A stretch of DNA of 64,000 nt, from assembly GCA_958496175.1 (NCBI GenBank), contig OY292274.1:30419482-30483481 (forward strand), in the 5' to 3' direction. Shown here in pieces: positions 1-15,200 of this stretch. The first letter of the stretch is position 1; each line of letters begins with the position of its first letter. The notes under the pieces were generated by a model. It was not told the origin of the DNA, did not search any database, and worked only from the letters and a program-made list of their open reading frames with translations. The translations under genes were made by a program, and so were the position numbers. Source of the stretch: Sisyra terminalis. Its lineage: Eukaryota > Arthropoda > Insecta > Neuroptera > Sisyridae.

Positions 1-3000
1 GTTTCAGAATAACGTTTTCGTAGTAAAAATTGAAAAAATTAATACATAATTGAATAATTTTTATTTTTTTAAAGTTACAGTATTATCTACCTTTTGAAAC
101 TTGGTGCTTTTAAATTCGTTAAAATATTAGCTTTTAAAATGCACCTTTTAAGTCCGATTCGGTAATGAAGATATGATAAGATTTTTTTAAACTTTTGTAA
201 GATTTCAGATTTTGATTGAAATTCTATGAAACACCGAATTTAGCTAGCTTTTGTCGTTTGTTCAAAAATTGTAATGGGCTCAACCTTCGTAACTGTTTCT
301 TCCCTCACTACTATGATCCTTAAAAGGATCATAAATCAATTTTTATGAATTTTCAAGTAAATATGTCATTTTATTGCATGCTTTTAGACATAAAAAACTT
401 TCTTAATAGAAGATGGTTTAATGAGAATAACCCGTTTACGTGAAAATCCTGGAAAGTTCAGAGAAATGGGTTTGCTCAATGGCTTCTAAAATTATTTAGT
501 TGGGAGAGTTAAGCTTATCCCATCAATTGATCGTTATAATGAAAACTAACTAAATTCGAATTTGCTTAAGATTTCAAGTAGAATTCAAAATTTTTCAAAA
601 CTTGAAGAAAAAATTAAGCGTATTTTTCTCCATTAGCGAGCTGGGTCTAATATTTGTACTTTGGAAACAGCTATTTTGTCTATTTTTTAAGCAAGATTAA
701 AACTTCGAAAATAAAGTGCCAAGTTTGATTAAAATGAAGATTTTTACATTTTGTTGAAAACACCATTACAATTTTTTTGCCATTTTTTATTCTATACAAA
801 TAGGTTATCGCATTTGTGAAGCGAAAATTGCAATTTTGAATACATAATTTTGAGGCGAATCAGGTGAATCATGCAGGAAATCATAATATTCTACTCAAAA
901 ATGCACGACATTGGTTAAATTTTTTAATTCGGAATCGCTGATCATGAATATTAGGCCGGTAAAGCTCAACGATATATGTGGTATCCAAAACTCACGCTGG
1001 TGCGTTTTGGAAGTCATTGATTACGAATATGAAGTCAACCGAAGTACCCTACGAAGACCCCGGCGAACTTTAATGGCGTCAAATTTGACAAAAATTTCAG
1101 GAAATGAGGTTCCTGGGTTCTCCAACAAATCTACGAATTAAGAGCACCTTATATTTGTGATAAACGATTCCAAAAATGATCCCCGAGCTGATTTTGTGGT
1201 TTTCTAAGCAAGAAAATCAGATTTTATAGATCATTTTAAAATTGTGCATTAAAAATTGCATTTATTCGGAGCACAAATGTTATAACTCGTTTGTATAAAA
1301 TAAAGAGTGGTAACATATTTTATACGTTTTTCGGAACCAAATCCAAAAACCTCAATTAAACCTACTTGCCAATTTTTTTGAAATGTATTATTAAGTTGTG
1401 CTTCTGTAATACGTGCAAATTATTCTAAAAATGATGTTTTTATTTATAAAAATATTTTTTTTAAGTTTTTATGTTGAAAGTTTAGTTTATTAAAAATAAA
1501 AATTTCAAAAAATATTTTTCAACGAGGAATAGTTTTCGCTAAAAAATCAAATATCCCTTTCAGGTGCATATACCTATCCAAAAACAGAAAAATAAGAGTT
1601 AATGATTCTGACAATGGTTTGTATTGGTATACAATATTTGTATTTATGAAAAGTATTATATTATTATATTAAACTTAATAGTTACTATAGTACTTACGAA
1701 CAATGTACCAATAAACGTGATTAACGAAAAATAAGTTTCGACAGGAACAATTGGAATCAATTGTATCATACTTAAAATAAGTACTGAATGAATCACGATC
1801 GACAAAAACTATCAATTGCTTTCGTTTTTATAGTTAGAAATCAAACTCGTTTAAAATAAAATCTTGTGATGATTTATTGTTTGAATTTAATTAGTTTTAA
1901 AATCTTTCGAATTTAGATGGTTAAAATTGTATTTTTATCGTTTACTATCGTATACAATTTTATGTATTTAGTAGAGAAGTATATGATGGTTTTGGTTCTA
2001 ATCTAAAAAGTTTGTAACTTAATGAATGTATTTTATCAAAGCAAAAAGAAAAATGCTGAATAGTGAGTACATTTTACAAATTAAAATTTTACAAAAACTT
2101 ATTAACTGATTTTATAATGTGTACTTTTAATTCAGTGTTTAAGATCTACTTGTGTTCTAGGTCTTTTAATTACTTTTTGCTTCTAATTTAACATTATGTA
2201 TTCGTAGACAAATGAATTATTTATAAGTAGCATCTATAGTGCTACATTGTAGGTGAACATCTTTGACTAACACTTATTATTTAACGTTTAGAATTTACTT
2301 CCTTTATTTTAAAAATCAAAGGGTAATTTTCATTTCTTATTTTACTGATTTGAAATTAATTTACTATCTTCATTTGAGCAAACAGTATCATCATCATCTC
2401 TAAAAACATTTATACAATTCTGAATTTCTCTAATTATTTAGGTTGTGTTTTTTGAGGTTTGTACGTGAGAAATCACGTAATCGTGCTAAACCGAGAAAAA
2501 TACTTTCAAAATGATTGGAGAACTAATACTTACATTGTAATAGAACGAAATCATTTTGCTTGTTTAATTAAAACAAATCAATTGGGTTTTTTAGGCTTTC
2601 CAATAGCCAGTTTTATTGAAGGAAGAGGTTTTATTTTCCAAATTCAACCTCTTTATGTACGACTGATTGGTATTTGGAACTTAATTTACGGTTTAGGAAG
2701 TAATGTTGTTTATAAAATATTTAAATGAAATAAAAGTCACTAAAAATTATGACACTGTAAGAATAAACTAGAACGTTGAAATTGCTTAACATTTTCACTG
2801 TCTAACTTTTCATTAGAATCCAATAAATTGGATATATGTATATGTTTATAAATTTTTGAAAAATTAATTTCCAATGACAGCAAATCTACAAACAGTATTA
2901 AAGAGTACTCTCGTGTGATTGGTTTAGAAAATTGTTTTTTGTTTTTTGCATAAATTGCTTCCTTAATATGCCTAAAATATGGTAGTAAAAGTAATTTTTT

Positions 3001-5162
3001 TGTAAATTGGAAGTCATTATAAAATAGAGTCATTGCAAAAATTCAAAAGACGCGATAATTTTAGCCGCACTAAAATTTTAAAAGCGTTATTCTCATAATT
3101 ATGTTTTTAAAACTCTCAAATTTTCAATCAAAATTTCTCAACTATATCTCGAGAACGGTTTGATCAACTGAATTCTAATTTATTGGGTATATTTAGCACA
3201 TGTAGATGCACGGAATGAAGTAAAATCATAAAAAATTCCGCATTATTTTTTATCTATTTATCTTTATATTTTACATTATTTATCTACTTTTTTGTCACAA
3301 AAACATAACAAAAAAAACGTGAAATTGCAACTTTTTTTTTCAAAAGTCTGCCATAAATCCAATTTACAATGATTTTAATTGATTCTAGTCCATTCCATAC
3401 TTGTGTAAAATTTATGGAAAGAATGTCTTAATTATAGTATTTGAAAATATAGCAAATGTATTGATGTTATTACAAGTTTAAAACAACTCTTTCCTTTTTG
3501 ATCAATATTGTAAGAGATACCATTGTTGCCATTGTTTAAAACTAAACATGTAAGTAAGACAGACTTTTGACTATTAGTAAGGTATTTTTTATCGATACAC
3601 GATGGCAGATAATATGACCTATTATAAAAGATCCAATAAATTTTTATTATTTTTTTGTTTTATGTAAATTTCGCTGAATTAAATAACTTATTCAGAAGTA
3701 TGGATAAATTGGAAAAGAAAATAAATTACGTTTTTTCATTCTAAAAAAAAAGAAAATGTTTATTAAGACGTAAGCAATACATGCGTCTGTTTCAAAGATC
3801 TAAATATTTTGTGAAAATTAAATATTTTGTGAATATGGAAATCAACATTTTCTTTTTTTTTCAGTTTCTTAATCTATTTGTTACGTAATTAATCTCTGTC
3901 TTTAACGTTGTAAATGCAAAGCTACAAGATATATAATAATCTGAATGTAGGTATTCAAGGTGATAAAGTTAAGTCGTGGAAAAGAACAACATTGTTCGAA
4001 GAAACCTTCATGCTTTGCTTGCTATAATAAAGTATATATAATATGTTACATATTACGTAGACAAATAAAATTATGGGACCCAAAGAAATTAATTTCCACT
4101 TTGTTTCACGTGTTAGAATAGTATAATATATTTTTGAGGAACTATACTCAAAGAAAAATAAACAAAAATGCAATATTTTTTCCTTACGCAACATCCAGCC
4201 AAACATTACTACAATGAATGCGGTTAATTATTCGCATGAGTAATATAAGTTGGAATTTTTTTTATTATCTTTTCAATCGCACTTCCATTTTACATTTTTT
4301 TTTGTCTTGTCTAACTTTTCTTTTGACGATGAGGAACGTTTATTTTTATCTTTTTTATTCCTGTTGTCTTATCAATGCTAAGAAGTGATGCTGACATTGC
4401 AGAAATAAATATCGGTTGTTTTCAGTATATTATACTATAAACAGTGATGACAACTATCGATTCAATAATTTACATTGATAAATATTTTATTTATTATATA
4501 ATTATAGCATATATAATTATTCATTAATGACTCAATACTCAATAGTTGTTTGGCAAAATGATAAATTTAAGACAAATGTAGAATTCATTTAATAGATAAT
4601 TAGATGGATTTGAAAAGAAACATTAGGAATTGAATCTTCTTAATTAACGCAGGAAAAAAATGATTTAGCGAGCGAAGCGAGCAGGGAGTTACAACTGTCT
4701 GATTTTATAACAATATATTAGTTAACAGCTTGTTTAAATCTTACAGTTGGAGGTTTTTTATTTCTAAAATGGTGTTTAAGAGTCATTGAAAACTTAAAAT
4801 TAGAAAATATAAAAAATAAATATGCCAATAAAATTATGTACTTCAATTGTTTTTTGATAAGTAATATTTGTATGAAAATTTAGGGTGTACACGAAACGAG
4901 AAGAAATTTTTCTAGTATAGACTTAGGCTCAAAATTTTCCCTCGAGTTCAAGACATTAAAAAACTGATATTTAAGTATGAACTTCAAGACTATGCGACTT
5001 TTTCAATTAATTAAGTCTCAATTCTTTTAGAATAATACGAGTAGCAAAATATTTTTTCCTATCTATCAAAACTTTATAAAATTTATATTTATAGGTATAA
5101 AATATTATTTTGAGGCTTGATATTTTCGGTTTGATCTCGTCGCGATTTCAGGTATTGAAATT

Positions 5163-5275
5163 TTAATATATTTTTTTTATTTTATTAATATATTTATTAA
5201 TTTATATATTGCCATATTAACATATATTGTATTAATATATTTTATTAGTATATAAAATATTAATATATTGCCTAA
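5163..5275. repeat. TATTAATA-rich low-complexity tract
   Basis: The tract consists almost only of A and T with repeated TTAATATAT and TATTAATAT words. It is simple sequence, with no coding potential. Confidence 0.6.
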
Positions 5276-5420
5276 TTAAAATTCAGTAACTAGCTTAACT
5301 TGTAATTTTTGTTTTATATTCAAAAGGTTATATTCTTTTAGTATTTTGATATTGGTCATACGTACTTCTACATTTCGTTATCGTTAAAGTCAAAAGTAGT
5401 GTTAGTAACGCAGAAAATAG

Positions 5421-5803
5421 ACAGGATATCCAGTGGTCAGGGAAATCTGGAAAGTCAGGGAATTTCATTGGGTCAAAATAAAAATCAGGAATCATTTGAC
5501 AAAAAAACTCATAGTTTTATTAATATTTACGTTGGAAAAGATTTAGACATTATCGTAAGCAAGTAGAGAACATGTACAATGTACATTGTATATGGAATAA
5601 TAAATTCATGATATATTAATATACACGAATAGAAATGAGTAATCACCATTTTTCAAAATTTTATTTCGCAATCTTTCAAAGTAAAGCTGATTTTCTCTGG
5701 TTGAGATGTTTCAAGTAAATAATGGCAGGGAAAAACCAATTTCGGTCTGAAAAGTTAAAAAAAGACTGAAAATTTGTGTTGTAGAAAAAATTGACTACCC
5801 TGT
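5421..5803. mobile_element. Candidate small TIR DNA element (relic)
   Basis: The left edge begins ACAGGATATCC followed by two GTCAGGGAA words. The right edge, read on the minus strand, begins ACAGGGTAGTC, and another CAGGGAAAAA word lies further in. Both edges are flanked by TAG. The paired ACAGG starts and the CAGGGAA words resemble ends of small insect DNA transposons, but the terminal match is short and no transposase is present. Confidence 0.3.
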
Positions 5804-6296
5804 TAGAGTTTTGAGATATTTAGCATTGAGGGGTAGTAATGTTCAGTTTTATAAAGAATAATAGCTTACGTTTTTTGTTTAAGCGTTTCAATCTTATCAT
5901 GTGTTCGAAAATTAAGAAATATTACATTTAGCATTAATAATTATGTATAATAATTGAGTTGATTGGTTTTAAAAAAATGATGAAAAATATTGTAAGCCTA
6001 AGAAATATTTAAAATTTAAAATTTTAAAATGCTGACAAACGATTTTAACAAAAGGTAGTAATGTTTCAATTGTTAGCATCAAATTGGAAAAATAAATTAA
6101 ATGATATTCTGTTTCATTTTACTTGTATGGATTCGAGGAATGTAAATTATGCTTTTTATCAAGGAATTACAAACGTAGTAATAAGTTAAAGTTCAGGTCA
6201 TGAGCATTTTATCAAATTGGATAGAAAATAATTGTTTCCTTTTTTTTTGGCAACTTTTAACGCAGAATTGATAATGTATTAATTTTTTCTTTTCAG

Positions 6297-9200
6297 TTTT
6301 ATTATATGTTGTTGACATAAGTATTTCACAGTCAAATTTTGAAAAACATTCCGAACAAATCATAGGACCATCGGACCTCCGTGAAGCATATTTTGATGGT
6401 TCTGGCTACATAAGACTGTTATCAACCATATCTTTACGGCAACAAACGGGTCTTAGCTTTAAAACATGTTATGGTATATTTTAAACTCCAATTTCTAAAT
6501 AAAGAGTTTCAATGTTTGATTTGTGTTAATAGGAGGTGAATTGTTTTCACAAACTCGTAACGAAACAACGATAAGTCTCACTGTACATGCTGAAGGTCTT
6601 CGTATGGTTGTTTCAAACTCGGTAAAACGAACCGAAATAACTTTACCAGTTTCTCATGAATCATTATTAAATAATAGATGGCACACGATCAATTTACTTT
6701 ATAAATTTAAAAATCTTACACTTGCAGTTGATGGATATTCAGAAGTAAGTTTTCAGTTATTTTTTTCTTGTTTTTAAAAATTAAATTTCGATATTTTTTC
6801 TATAGGTCATTGCAAACGAAACACATAATTCTGAACTTCTAACGAATTCTGATCTCTTTAAAGAAGATGCAGTATTAATAATTGGGAAAAATTACAACGG
6901 ATGTATTCTAGAGGGACCATCAATCGTTTTTGTTTCAGAATTGATCAAATCACACAACGTTATTTTCGGACCATGTCCTTTACCGAAAGATTCCTGTAAG
7001 TTAAATTCTTTGCACACTTTATTAATTTAACTCTGTTTTAACTTTTATTATTACAAAGGTACTGTGAGACAAGAGATACCTTCATCAATGCTACCGTCTA
7101 TCCCTATCGATCATTGTTCTAATGAACCATGCATGCGTCACGGAATTTGTATTTCTCATGCAGATCGATATGAATGCAAATGTACTGCTAGATACACAAG
7201 TAAAAATTGTGAAGTTGATTTAGGACCCCCCTGTGAACGACCGTCACCTTTGGGATTACCATTATGTAGAAATGGTGCTACCTGCACTGAAGATGTTACC
7301 GGAAATTATACATGCCATTGTTTACAGGGATTCACAGGTTTATTTTGCTTTAAAACAAAATGAATACTAGAAATTATAATTGTTTAAATTTCAGGACAAC
7401 ATTGCGAAACGGAGTTTAAAATTCATCCTCTTTGTGAACATAGCCCATGCAGAAATAACGGTACTTGTACCGTTTCTTCTAAAGGAGATAAATACCAATG
7501 CGTTTGTCAGCCAGGATTTGCAGGTCTTGATTGTGAAACAAATATTAACGAATGCATATCCAACCCTTGTCAAAATGGAGGAAATTGCATTGATCTTATC
7601 AACAATTTTACTTGTATTTGTGATGGCACTGGATATGAGGGGCGATATTGTGAAATCAATATTAATGAATGTCTAACTCACCCTTGTCTGCATCAAGGTG
7701 TATGTTTTGATAACTATGGAAGCTATATTTGCCAATGCACAAATGGATTTTATGGAAGAAACTGTGAAATGAACATAAACGAATGTGCCTTAAACCCGTG
7801 CAAAAATGATGCAATGTGCCTTGATCAAATCGGCGGATATGAATGTCGTTGTTTAAGTGGTTTTACGGGAATTCACTGTGAACATCAAATATCCCCCTGT
7901 ACTGGCATTGTGTGCCCATCAAATGCTGAATGTATTGAAGCTGATGAAACTTATCATTGTTTATGCAAATCAGCATTTGGTCTCAATGAAATATCAAACT
8001 GTACCGATAGTTTAACATGTAATAACAACCCGTGTTTAAATCATGGCACATGTGTAACATCAGGAAATTCGTTCAAATGTATATGCCCAGCTGGTTATAC
8101 CGGTAAGTAGATAAAACTTAATAATGGTAAAGTTTTTAAATGTTAAGATTATTTTATTTTTACATGGGGTGTTATTCTCTTTAACTTATTATGTGTAACT
8201 TTATTATGTGTTAAAGATGGGTATGTTTTAGTGTACATATTTTATGATTGTTACTAATGTTTTTTTTAAAGTTAAATTAACTATGAAAACTAGTTTCTAA
8301 CAAATTGGATGATTTATACTTCTTTTTTACCTACATATATCGTTCCATTTTATCAGAAACTTAATATGTAGTAAAAGCATTAGATTTATAGATGATTTAA
8401 TCAATTTTTATGTATACGTGTTACATAAATACTGAAATCTGATTTGTTAGTGAATGTATTATTTATATAATTAATTAATGTGTCTTTGTGTGTGCTTTTG
8501 CTTGCTTTATTTTGTATTGTCGAAAATAAATGTGCAGGCGTGCAATGTGAACGAGCCCAAATGTGCATGCCAGATACATGTCTTAATGGTGGAACTTGTA
8601 TCGTCGAAGGCTATTCTTATCGATGCCTATGCCCTAAAGGGTTTGGCGGTTCTAATTGTGCACATTCTTCCACCTGTGCTGATCGTCCCTGCTTGTATGC
8701 TACATCTTGTCAGGACTATGTGAGTTTAAAACTTTCTTATTTCATAGAGCAACTGCATTATTGGCAACTTGCATTAATTTTAATGTTTTGTGTTAATGAA
8801 CTTATAAATGTCTGTCCATTAATGTTCTAATTTTTAATATTTTACCTATTGCCACTAAAACGGCACTTGCTAACTTTGCCTTTCTGCACACGCCATCTAA
8901 TCAACAACAGATCGGAGGATATTATTGTGAATGTAAAGCGGGTTGGACGGGTTCTGATTGTGATGTACCTATCAGCAAATGCGCCTCAAATCCCTGTCGT
9001 AATGGAGCTACTTGTGTTGATTCGGACAATACATTTTTCTGTAAATGTTTGCCCGGATTTATTGGTAAATGTTTATAAACATTTTTTTTTCCCTCTTCAT
9101 ACCAGTATATTATAAATGCTATACATACTGTGTTCAACTGTTCCCCTTAGTAAATGTTTAAGTTTTTCTTTTTGGAGTAAAGATATTATTTTGATGTTTC

Positions 9201-12200
9201 TTAAGAATATATTTTGAAGAAAAAAATATTTTAGGGAAAATTTGTCAGCAAGACATAGATGATTGTGTATCAAATCCTTGCAAAAATGGAGGTTTATGTA
9301 ATGATTTAATAAATGGCTACAACTGCACCTGTTCCGATATGTGGATGGGTCAAAATTGCGAAAAACCTTACGATGCTTGTGAACGATTACAACCTTGTAA
9401 AAATAATGGCACATGCATAACTGATTCTTATAACCAGCATAAATATAGATGCGATTGTATAAAAGGTACTTTTTTTTCATTTTAATAATAAACTATTTAA
9501 AACTACATTATTTTTATTTAAGGGTTTGAAGGAAATCACTGTGAAATTAATATTAATGATTGCGTTGATATTTCTTGCCCTAATCATCAAATATGTGTAG
9601 ATGGAATTAATGCATATGAGTGTCGTTGCCCTCCTGGATATGGAGGAGAATCTTGTACTACTGTATTAGAATCATGTGATTTGCCTGGGTCATGCATAAA
9701 TGGTACATGTGTAAATAATGGCAATGATACTGCAATTTGTATTTGTCACAAAGGATTTCAAGGTAAAATAAATTAAATATATTAGTATCTACTTAGATAT
9801 ACATTCAAAATGTGATAAATTAGGAAAACACTGTGATGAGGACGTAGATGAATGTGCGGGAAACGCGACAATTTGTAACTACGGAATCTGTGTTAATACT
9901 GTGGGAAGCTTTGACTGTTATTGTCGTCCGGGTTATACAGGAAATCTTTGCGATCAAGATTTTAATGAATGTTTATCTCATCCATGTAAAAATGAAGCAA
10001 CTTGTATTAATAAAGTTAATAATTTCGATTGTATTTGTCCTCCAGGATATACATGTAAGTTTGAGAATGTATGATAAGTGCTTATATAATAATGTTATTA
10101 AATATTCATAATAGCTAAAAATTGTGGTATTGATATTGATGAGTGCGAATCAAATCCTTGTGCCGAAGGATCAACATGCTTAAATCAAATTGCATCATTT
10201 TCATGCTTATGTCAACCAGGGTTGACTGGCGAGCGATGTGATATTGATATTGACGACTGTGAGGTAAATAAATATTTCCTTATTGTATAGATTGAAGTAA
10301 ATAACCTTTACATAAATATATTTGTATTAGCCTGGCCCTTGCCTAAACAATGGAAAATGCATTGATGGCTTAAACAGCTATATATGTGATTGTAACAATA
10401 CTGGATTTGTTGGAATACATTGTGAAGACAATATTGACGATTGTATTAGCAATCCTTGCCAAAATGGAGCAGAATGCATAGATGGAATCAATGACTATAT
10501 TTGTGGTTGTTATCCTGGTTTTACTGGTGTGTGAATATTTTCATAGTTTTGATTATACTGTTATTTTAACTAATGTAATTTAGGTAAAAATTGCGAAACT
10601 GATATCGATGAATGCGCGAATAATCCATGCAAAAATTCGGGAACATGTTTGCAAAAATCAAACCAAACGTTGTATGATGAAAGATTCCAACATTCTTTAA
10701 ATTTTACTTTACCAAGTGCATTTCAAGGGAAATTCAACTATAATAATTCTAATGGGTATATTATTTAGTTTATTAAAAATTAAAAGTTTAGTAATTATAT
10801 TTTTTTTCAGCTATATTTGCGTGTGCGTACCCGGAATAACTGGCCAATCTTGTGAAACTAATATCAATGAGTGCGAAAGTAACCCTTGTTTCAATGGACA
10901 GTGCATTGATCATATTGGTAATTACACTTGCGAATGTGATGATGGTTTTGAAGGACTTCAATGTGAGCATGACATTGATGAATGCTTGAAGTAAGTTACA
11001 ATTGAAAATATTTATAAAAATTACTGTGTAGTCTTATAAAATACTATTATATATAAAAAATCGGCTAAGAACGAGACGGACTTCGCTACTTGAAGAGATA
11101 TGTGAAATAATGTTCACCGTTAAAACGTAAAGCTTACGATCGGTTCAATACTTTTCATCTTCTTCAGATTTAATTTCTCTATCACAATTTAGTCGATATA
11201 GTCGTTATGCAAATGCATTATGAAAATTTCATTTTCATGTATATATTTCATTAGTTGTAGTTTTATTTGGCTGTAACTTAAAACCAATAATAACCAAATA
11301 AGTACCTCTTGTTATACATCACTTCAAATTATGTAAAGTGCTTAATATAAAGAACTTAATTATTTTTTCAGATACAAACCTTGCGTTCATGGTACTTGTG
11401 TGGATCGTCGAGCCAATTATTTTTGTGACTGTGCACCTGGTTATGGGGGTAAAAACTGTTCAGTGGAATTAAAAGGATGTTTAGATGAAGGTGCTTGCTT
11501 GAACAATGGTACATGCAAACCTTATCTTGAAAACGAAATTCATCATAAATTTAATTGTTCATGTACCAATGGTTTTCATGGAGCTACATGTGAAAAAGTA
11601 TTTTTGAAATATAAACATTTTCCTTGAAAATAAGCAATTAACATTTTAGATAACTACAATGTCTTTAAATGGTTCTTCTTATGTAATTGTAAATACTACT
11701 CGTGACGAAGGCTACGATATTCAATTTCGTTTTAAAACCACACTTGCCTATGGTTTACTTGCTATTGGAAAAGGTCTAACATTTTATATCCTGGAATTGG
11801 TCAACGGACGATTAAATTTACATTCAAGTCTTTTAAATAAGTGGGAAGGTGTTTTTATAGGTTCAGGATTAAATGATAGTAAATGGCAAAAGGTTAATTT
11901 TTTATGTTAAAGTTTAAAAAAAGATTAGCCTTAAATTGAATTGACTTTAGGTGTTTGTGGCGATCAATTCTTCCCATTTGGTGTTAGCTGCCAACGAAGA
12001 ACAAACAATTTATCCAATTAGCCAAATTGAAGGTTTTAATGAATCACAGACAAGTTTTCCGACAACATATCTTGGAGGAACTATGAACTATCTAAGACAG
12101 TTAACTCATGGTCCGTCTTTCTTCGTAGGATGTACGCAAGATGTAGTCATTAACGGACAATGGGTAATAAAGAGCTAATAATTAGCTACGATCTTAAACT

Positions 12201-15200
12201 ATAATTAATTCAATTAATTTAGGTTTTACCACAACATAGCATGCCTGCTACACAAGGTGATCCGGTTCAGTTACAAAATATTGAAATGGGATGTCCAAGA
12301 GAACCTCAGTGTGAACCAAACCCATGCCATTCTGGTGGACATTGTAAAGATTTGTGGAGAACATTTAGTTGTTCTTGTGAACGACCTTACTTAGGTCATA
12401 CGTGTCAATACAGTTAGATTAAAATTAACATATATTTTTTGAATGTTATATATTCAAATATTATTTATTTTAGATTATACAGCTGCAACTTTTGGACACG
12501 AAAACACAACAAATTCATTAGTTACTGTTTCAGTAACGGAATCAGCAAGACGTGCGGTTCGTTCGATTGTTCATATATCAATGTTTATTCGCACTAGGCA
12601 AAATAAAGGACAAATATTTTATCTAGGATCATCAATAACTTCGGTCAATTTTATGGAAGAAACTTACATAGCAGCTCAGCTTGAAGCTGGAGAACTTTTA
12701 GTTAAAATACGTTTCAATGGTACTCCAGAAGCTTATACAGTTGGAGGAGTAAAATTAGACAATGGTTACAATCACCTGATTGAAGTAAGTTCGTTATTAA
12801 AGTTTCTGAAATGTTTGAAATTCCCATAGTAGACTACTTATAGACATGAAATCGTATTTTCAAGATGTGAGCAATTTCTTTACAATAGAGTTATGCCAGT
12901 TATCAAATTTTATCGCAGGTGGCAAATCCTAATTAAAAAATAAATAATTGAAAAAACATTGTAAACGTTTTAGTATATCGTTATACTTAGTGTATATACT
13001 GTATACATTTAGTAAATGTAAGAGGTCATTTATTCGAGTTGGTTACCCTGGATAGTAACGTAATGGCTAAGGAAAGAAGTCAGAAAATGCGAATGGGATA
13101 TCGAACAGGTTATTAACAATTCCTTTGCTTCAGAGATGAGTCCAAAACAAATTCATTATTCACAAATCTCCTTATTATTTTTTCTTGTATAATTGTAAAT
13201 ACCTATTTTTAATAATTACAGGTAAGCCGAAATGTAACTTTAGTACAAGTCAAATTAAATGGAACTGAATATTTTCGTAAAACGATAAGTGCTACGGGGC
13301 AGCTAGATGTTCAAACGCTTTATTTAGGAGGGCTACCCCAAGTTTCTCGACCAGTGCGGCAAGCCGAAGTCGGAACTGGAAGTGCTTCAAATTCTGGGAC
13401 AAGCTCACATCGGGCCGAACTAAATACAAGTGAAGCAAATTTTAAAGGAATTATTCAAGATGTTCAAGTAATATTTTTTTTAAATTCATGCTGTTCGGTT
13501 TTAATATTATAGGTAACAATTTTTTGTAGATAAGTAACGGTACACGAACAATGATTGTTGAATTTTTCCCATTGGTTGCGAAAGATTTAGAAATTCCATT
13601 GTCTTTTGGTGAAGTTCATTTTGAAAATAGTTCAATACTTGAAGGAATTGTATCGGACGATATGTGTAAAATAAATCCATGTAAACAGAATGGTACTTGC
13701 TATAATACGTGGAATGACTTTAGTTGTCATTGTCCGTTAGGATACAAAGGAAAAGTTTGCGATGAAATGGAATTTTGTCAATTACAAGATTGTCCAACGG
13801 GTTCAGTTTGCAAAAATTTAAACGATGGATATGAATGTGTGGCGAATTCAACTTTTGATGGCAAAACAACAATGCTAAAGTACAACTATATTAATGTTAA
13901 CAACACATTAATTTCATGCAATACTATTGAAATTACTTACCGATCGAAAATTGGAGGAACTATTTTTTATGTGTTAAATCAAGACGAATTTTTCATAGTG
14001 TCTGTTTACCAGAATATTGTTTTTATTCAATGGAATTTAAATGATATAAGCGAAGTGCATCATTTTGAAAAACCAAAATCTGATGGAAATTGGACTTCAA
14101 TTTTGCTAATTATCAACGACAATACAATTAAAGGGGGTTTTAAGGATATGATGAAAGATGATACTCCTGGTTTCGATTCTAAAAATTTCAACAAAGCTGC
14201 ATTTGAGAGTCTTGTTTCTACGAATCAAATCATAATTGGTGGAGGATATAATATGTTGGATAGTAATAGAGTTATTGAACATCAAGAACATTATTTCAAT
14301 AAAACTACTTACGTTGTCGATTTGGTTACAACAGAAAGTGTTATCATGGGAAATAGTGTCGACGAGCCTTTGAATGCAGTTACTACAGAAAGTCCTGATC
14401 TCTTTGTAAGATTAGGGGAGAATTTTAAGGTAATAATAAAAAAAAAATAAAGTTATCTATTTAAATTGTAATTTTTAATTTTTAGGGCTGTCTCGGTGAA
14501 ATCCGTATTGGAAATCTTTTACTCCCATACTTTACATTAGAAGAACTGTATGCCAATAATGTAACATTCGTTGAATATTTTTCATTAGCGTTAAAATCTC
14601 CTATTGAAAATGTTGGATGTATTTTATGCTTTGATTATGATTGTCAAAACAATGGAAAATGTAAAAATGCAAAGCTTGATTATACATGCGAATGTACCCC
14701 CGGTTTCGAATCTGATGATTGTTCAATAAATATAAATGAATGTTTGGACAATAAATGTCGTAATAATTCCACTTGCGTAGATGGAATTGCTAATTATACA
14801 TGTAATTGCGAAATTGGTTGGGAAGGATGGCTTTGTGAAACTGATACAGATGATTGTGAAAGTAGACCTTGTTTAAATTCTGGTACTTGTATTGATCTGT
14901 TAGGAGGATATCAATGTATTTGTCCTGAAGAGTATACAGGAAGTCAGTGTGAAGTGTTACCTTTAATTACATGCGAAAACGGTCCTTGTAAAAACGGATC
15001 TAAATGTATTGATGGTCTAAGTAAGCTTTTATATATTTTTTATTTTTATTTTACATAAAGTATGATGTATTTAATTTTATTTTAGATGTAAAAAATGGAA
15101 AAAATTTCACTTGTGATTGTGCCCCTGGTTTTGTTGATGAATATTGCGATATTCCATTCTGTATGAAAGATCCATGTAAGAATGGAACCTGTACAATTGT

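Larger units (their letters stand above)
1..6296. other. AT-rich stretch upstream of the first visible crumbs exon; no supported gene
   Basis: I see no exon chain here on either strand. ORFs of 80-100 codons at 2459-2728 and 2740-3033 lack ATG starts or splice context and have low-complexity composition. The part around 900-1190 is less AT-rich and has two similar short modules (cgctgatcatgaatatta near 943 and cattgattacgaatatga near 1014), which suggests a decayed repeat. A candidate TIR element lies at 5421-5803 and a TATTAATA-rich tract at 5163-5275. The signal-peptide exon of crumbs should lie somewhere in this stretch or further upstream, but I could not identify it. Confidence 0.5.

Noticed and set aside
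2459..2728. 89-codon ORF upstream of crumbs
   Set aside because: TTG start, AT-rich amino-acid bias, no family resemblance and no splice context.
7391..7573. Minus-strand and alternative-frame ORFs over crumbs exons
   Set aside because: They are shadows of the Cys-rich EGF-coding frame.
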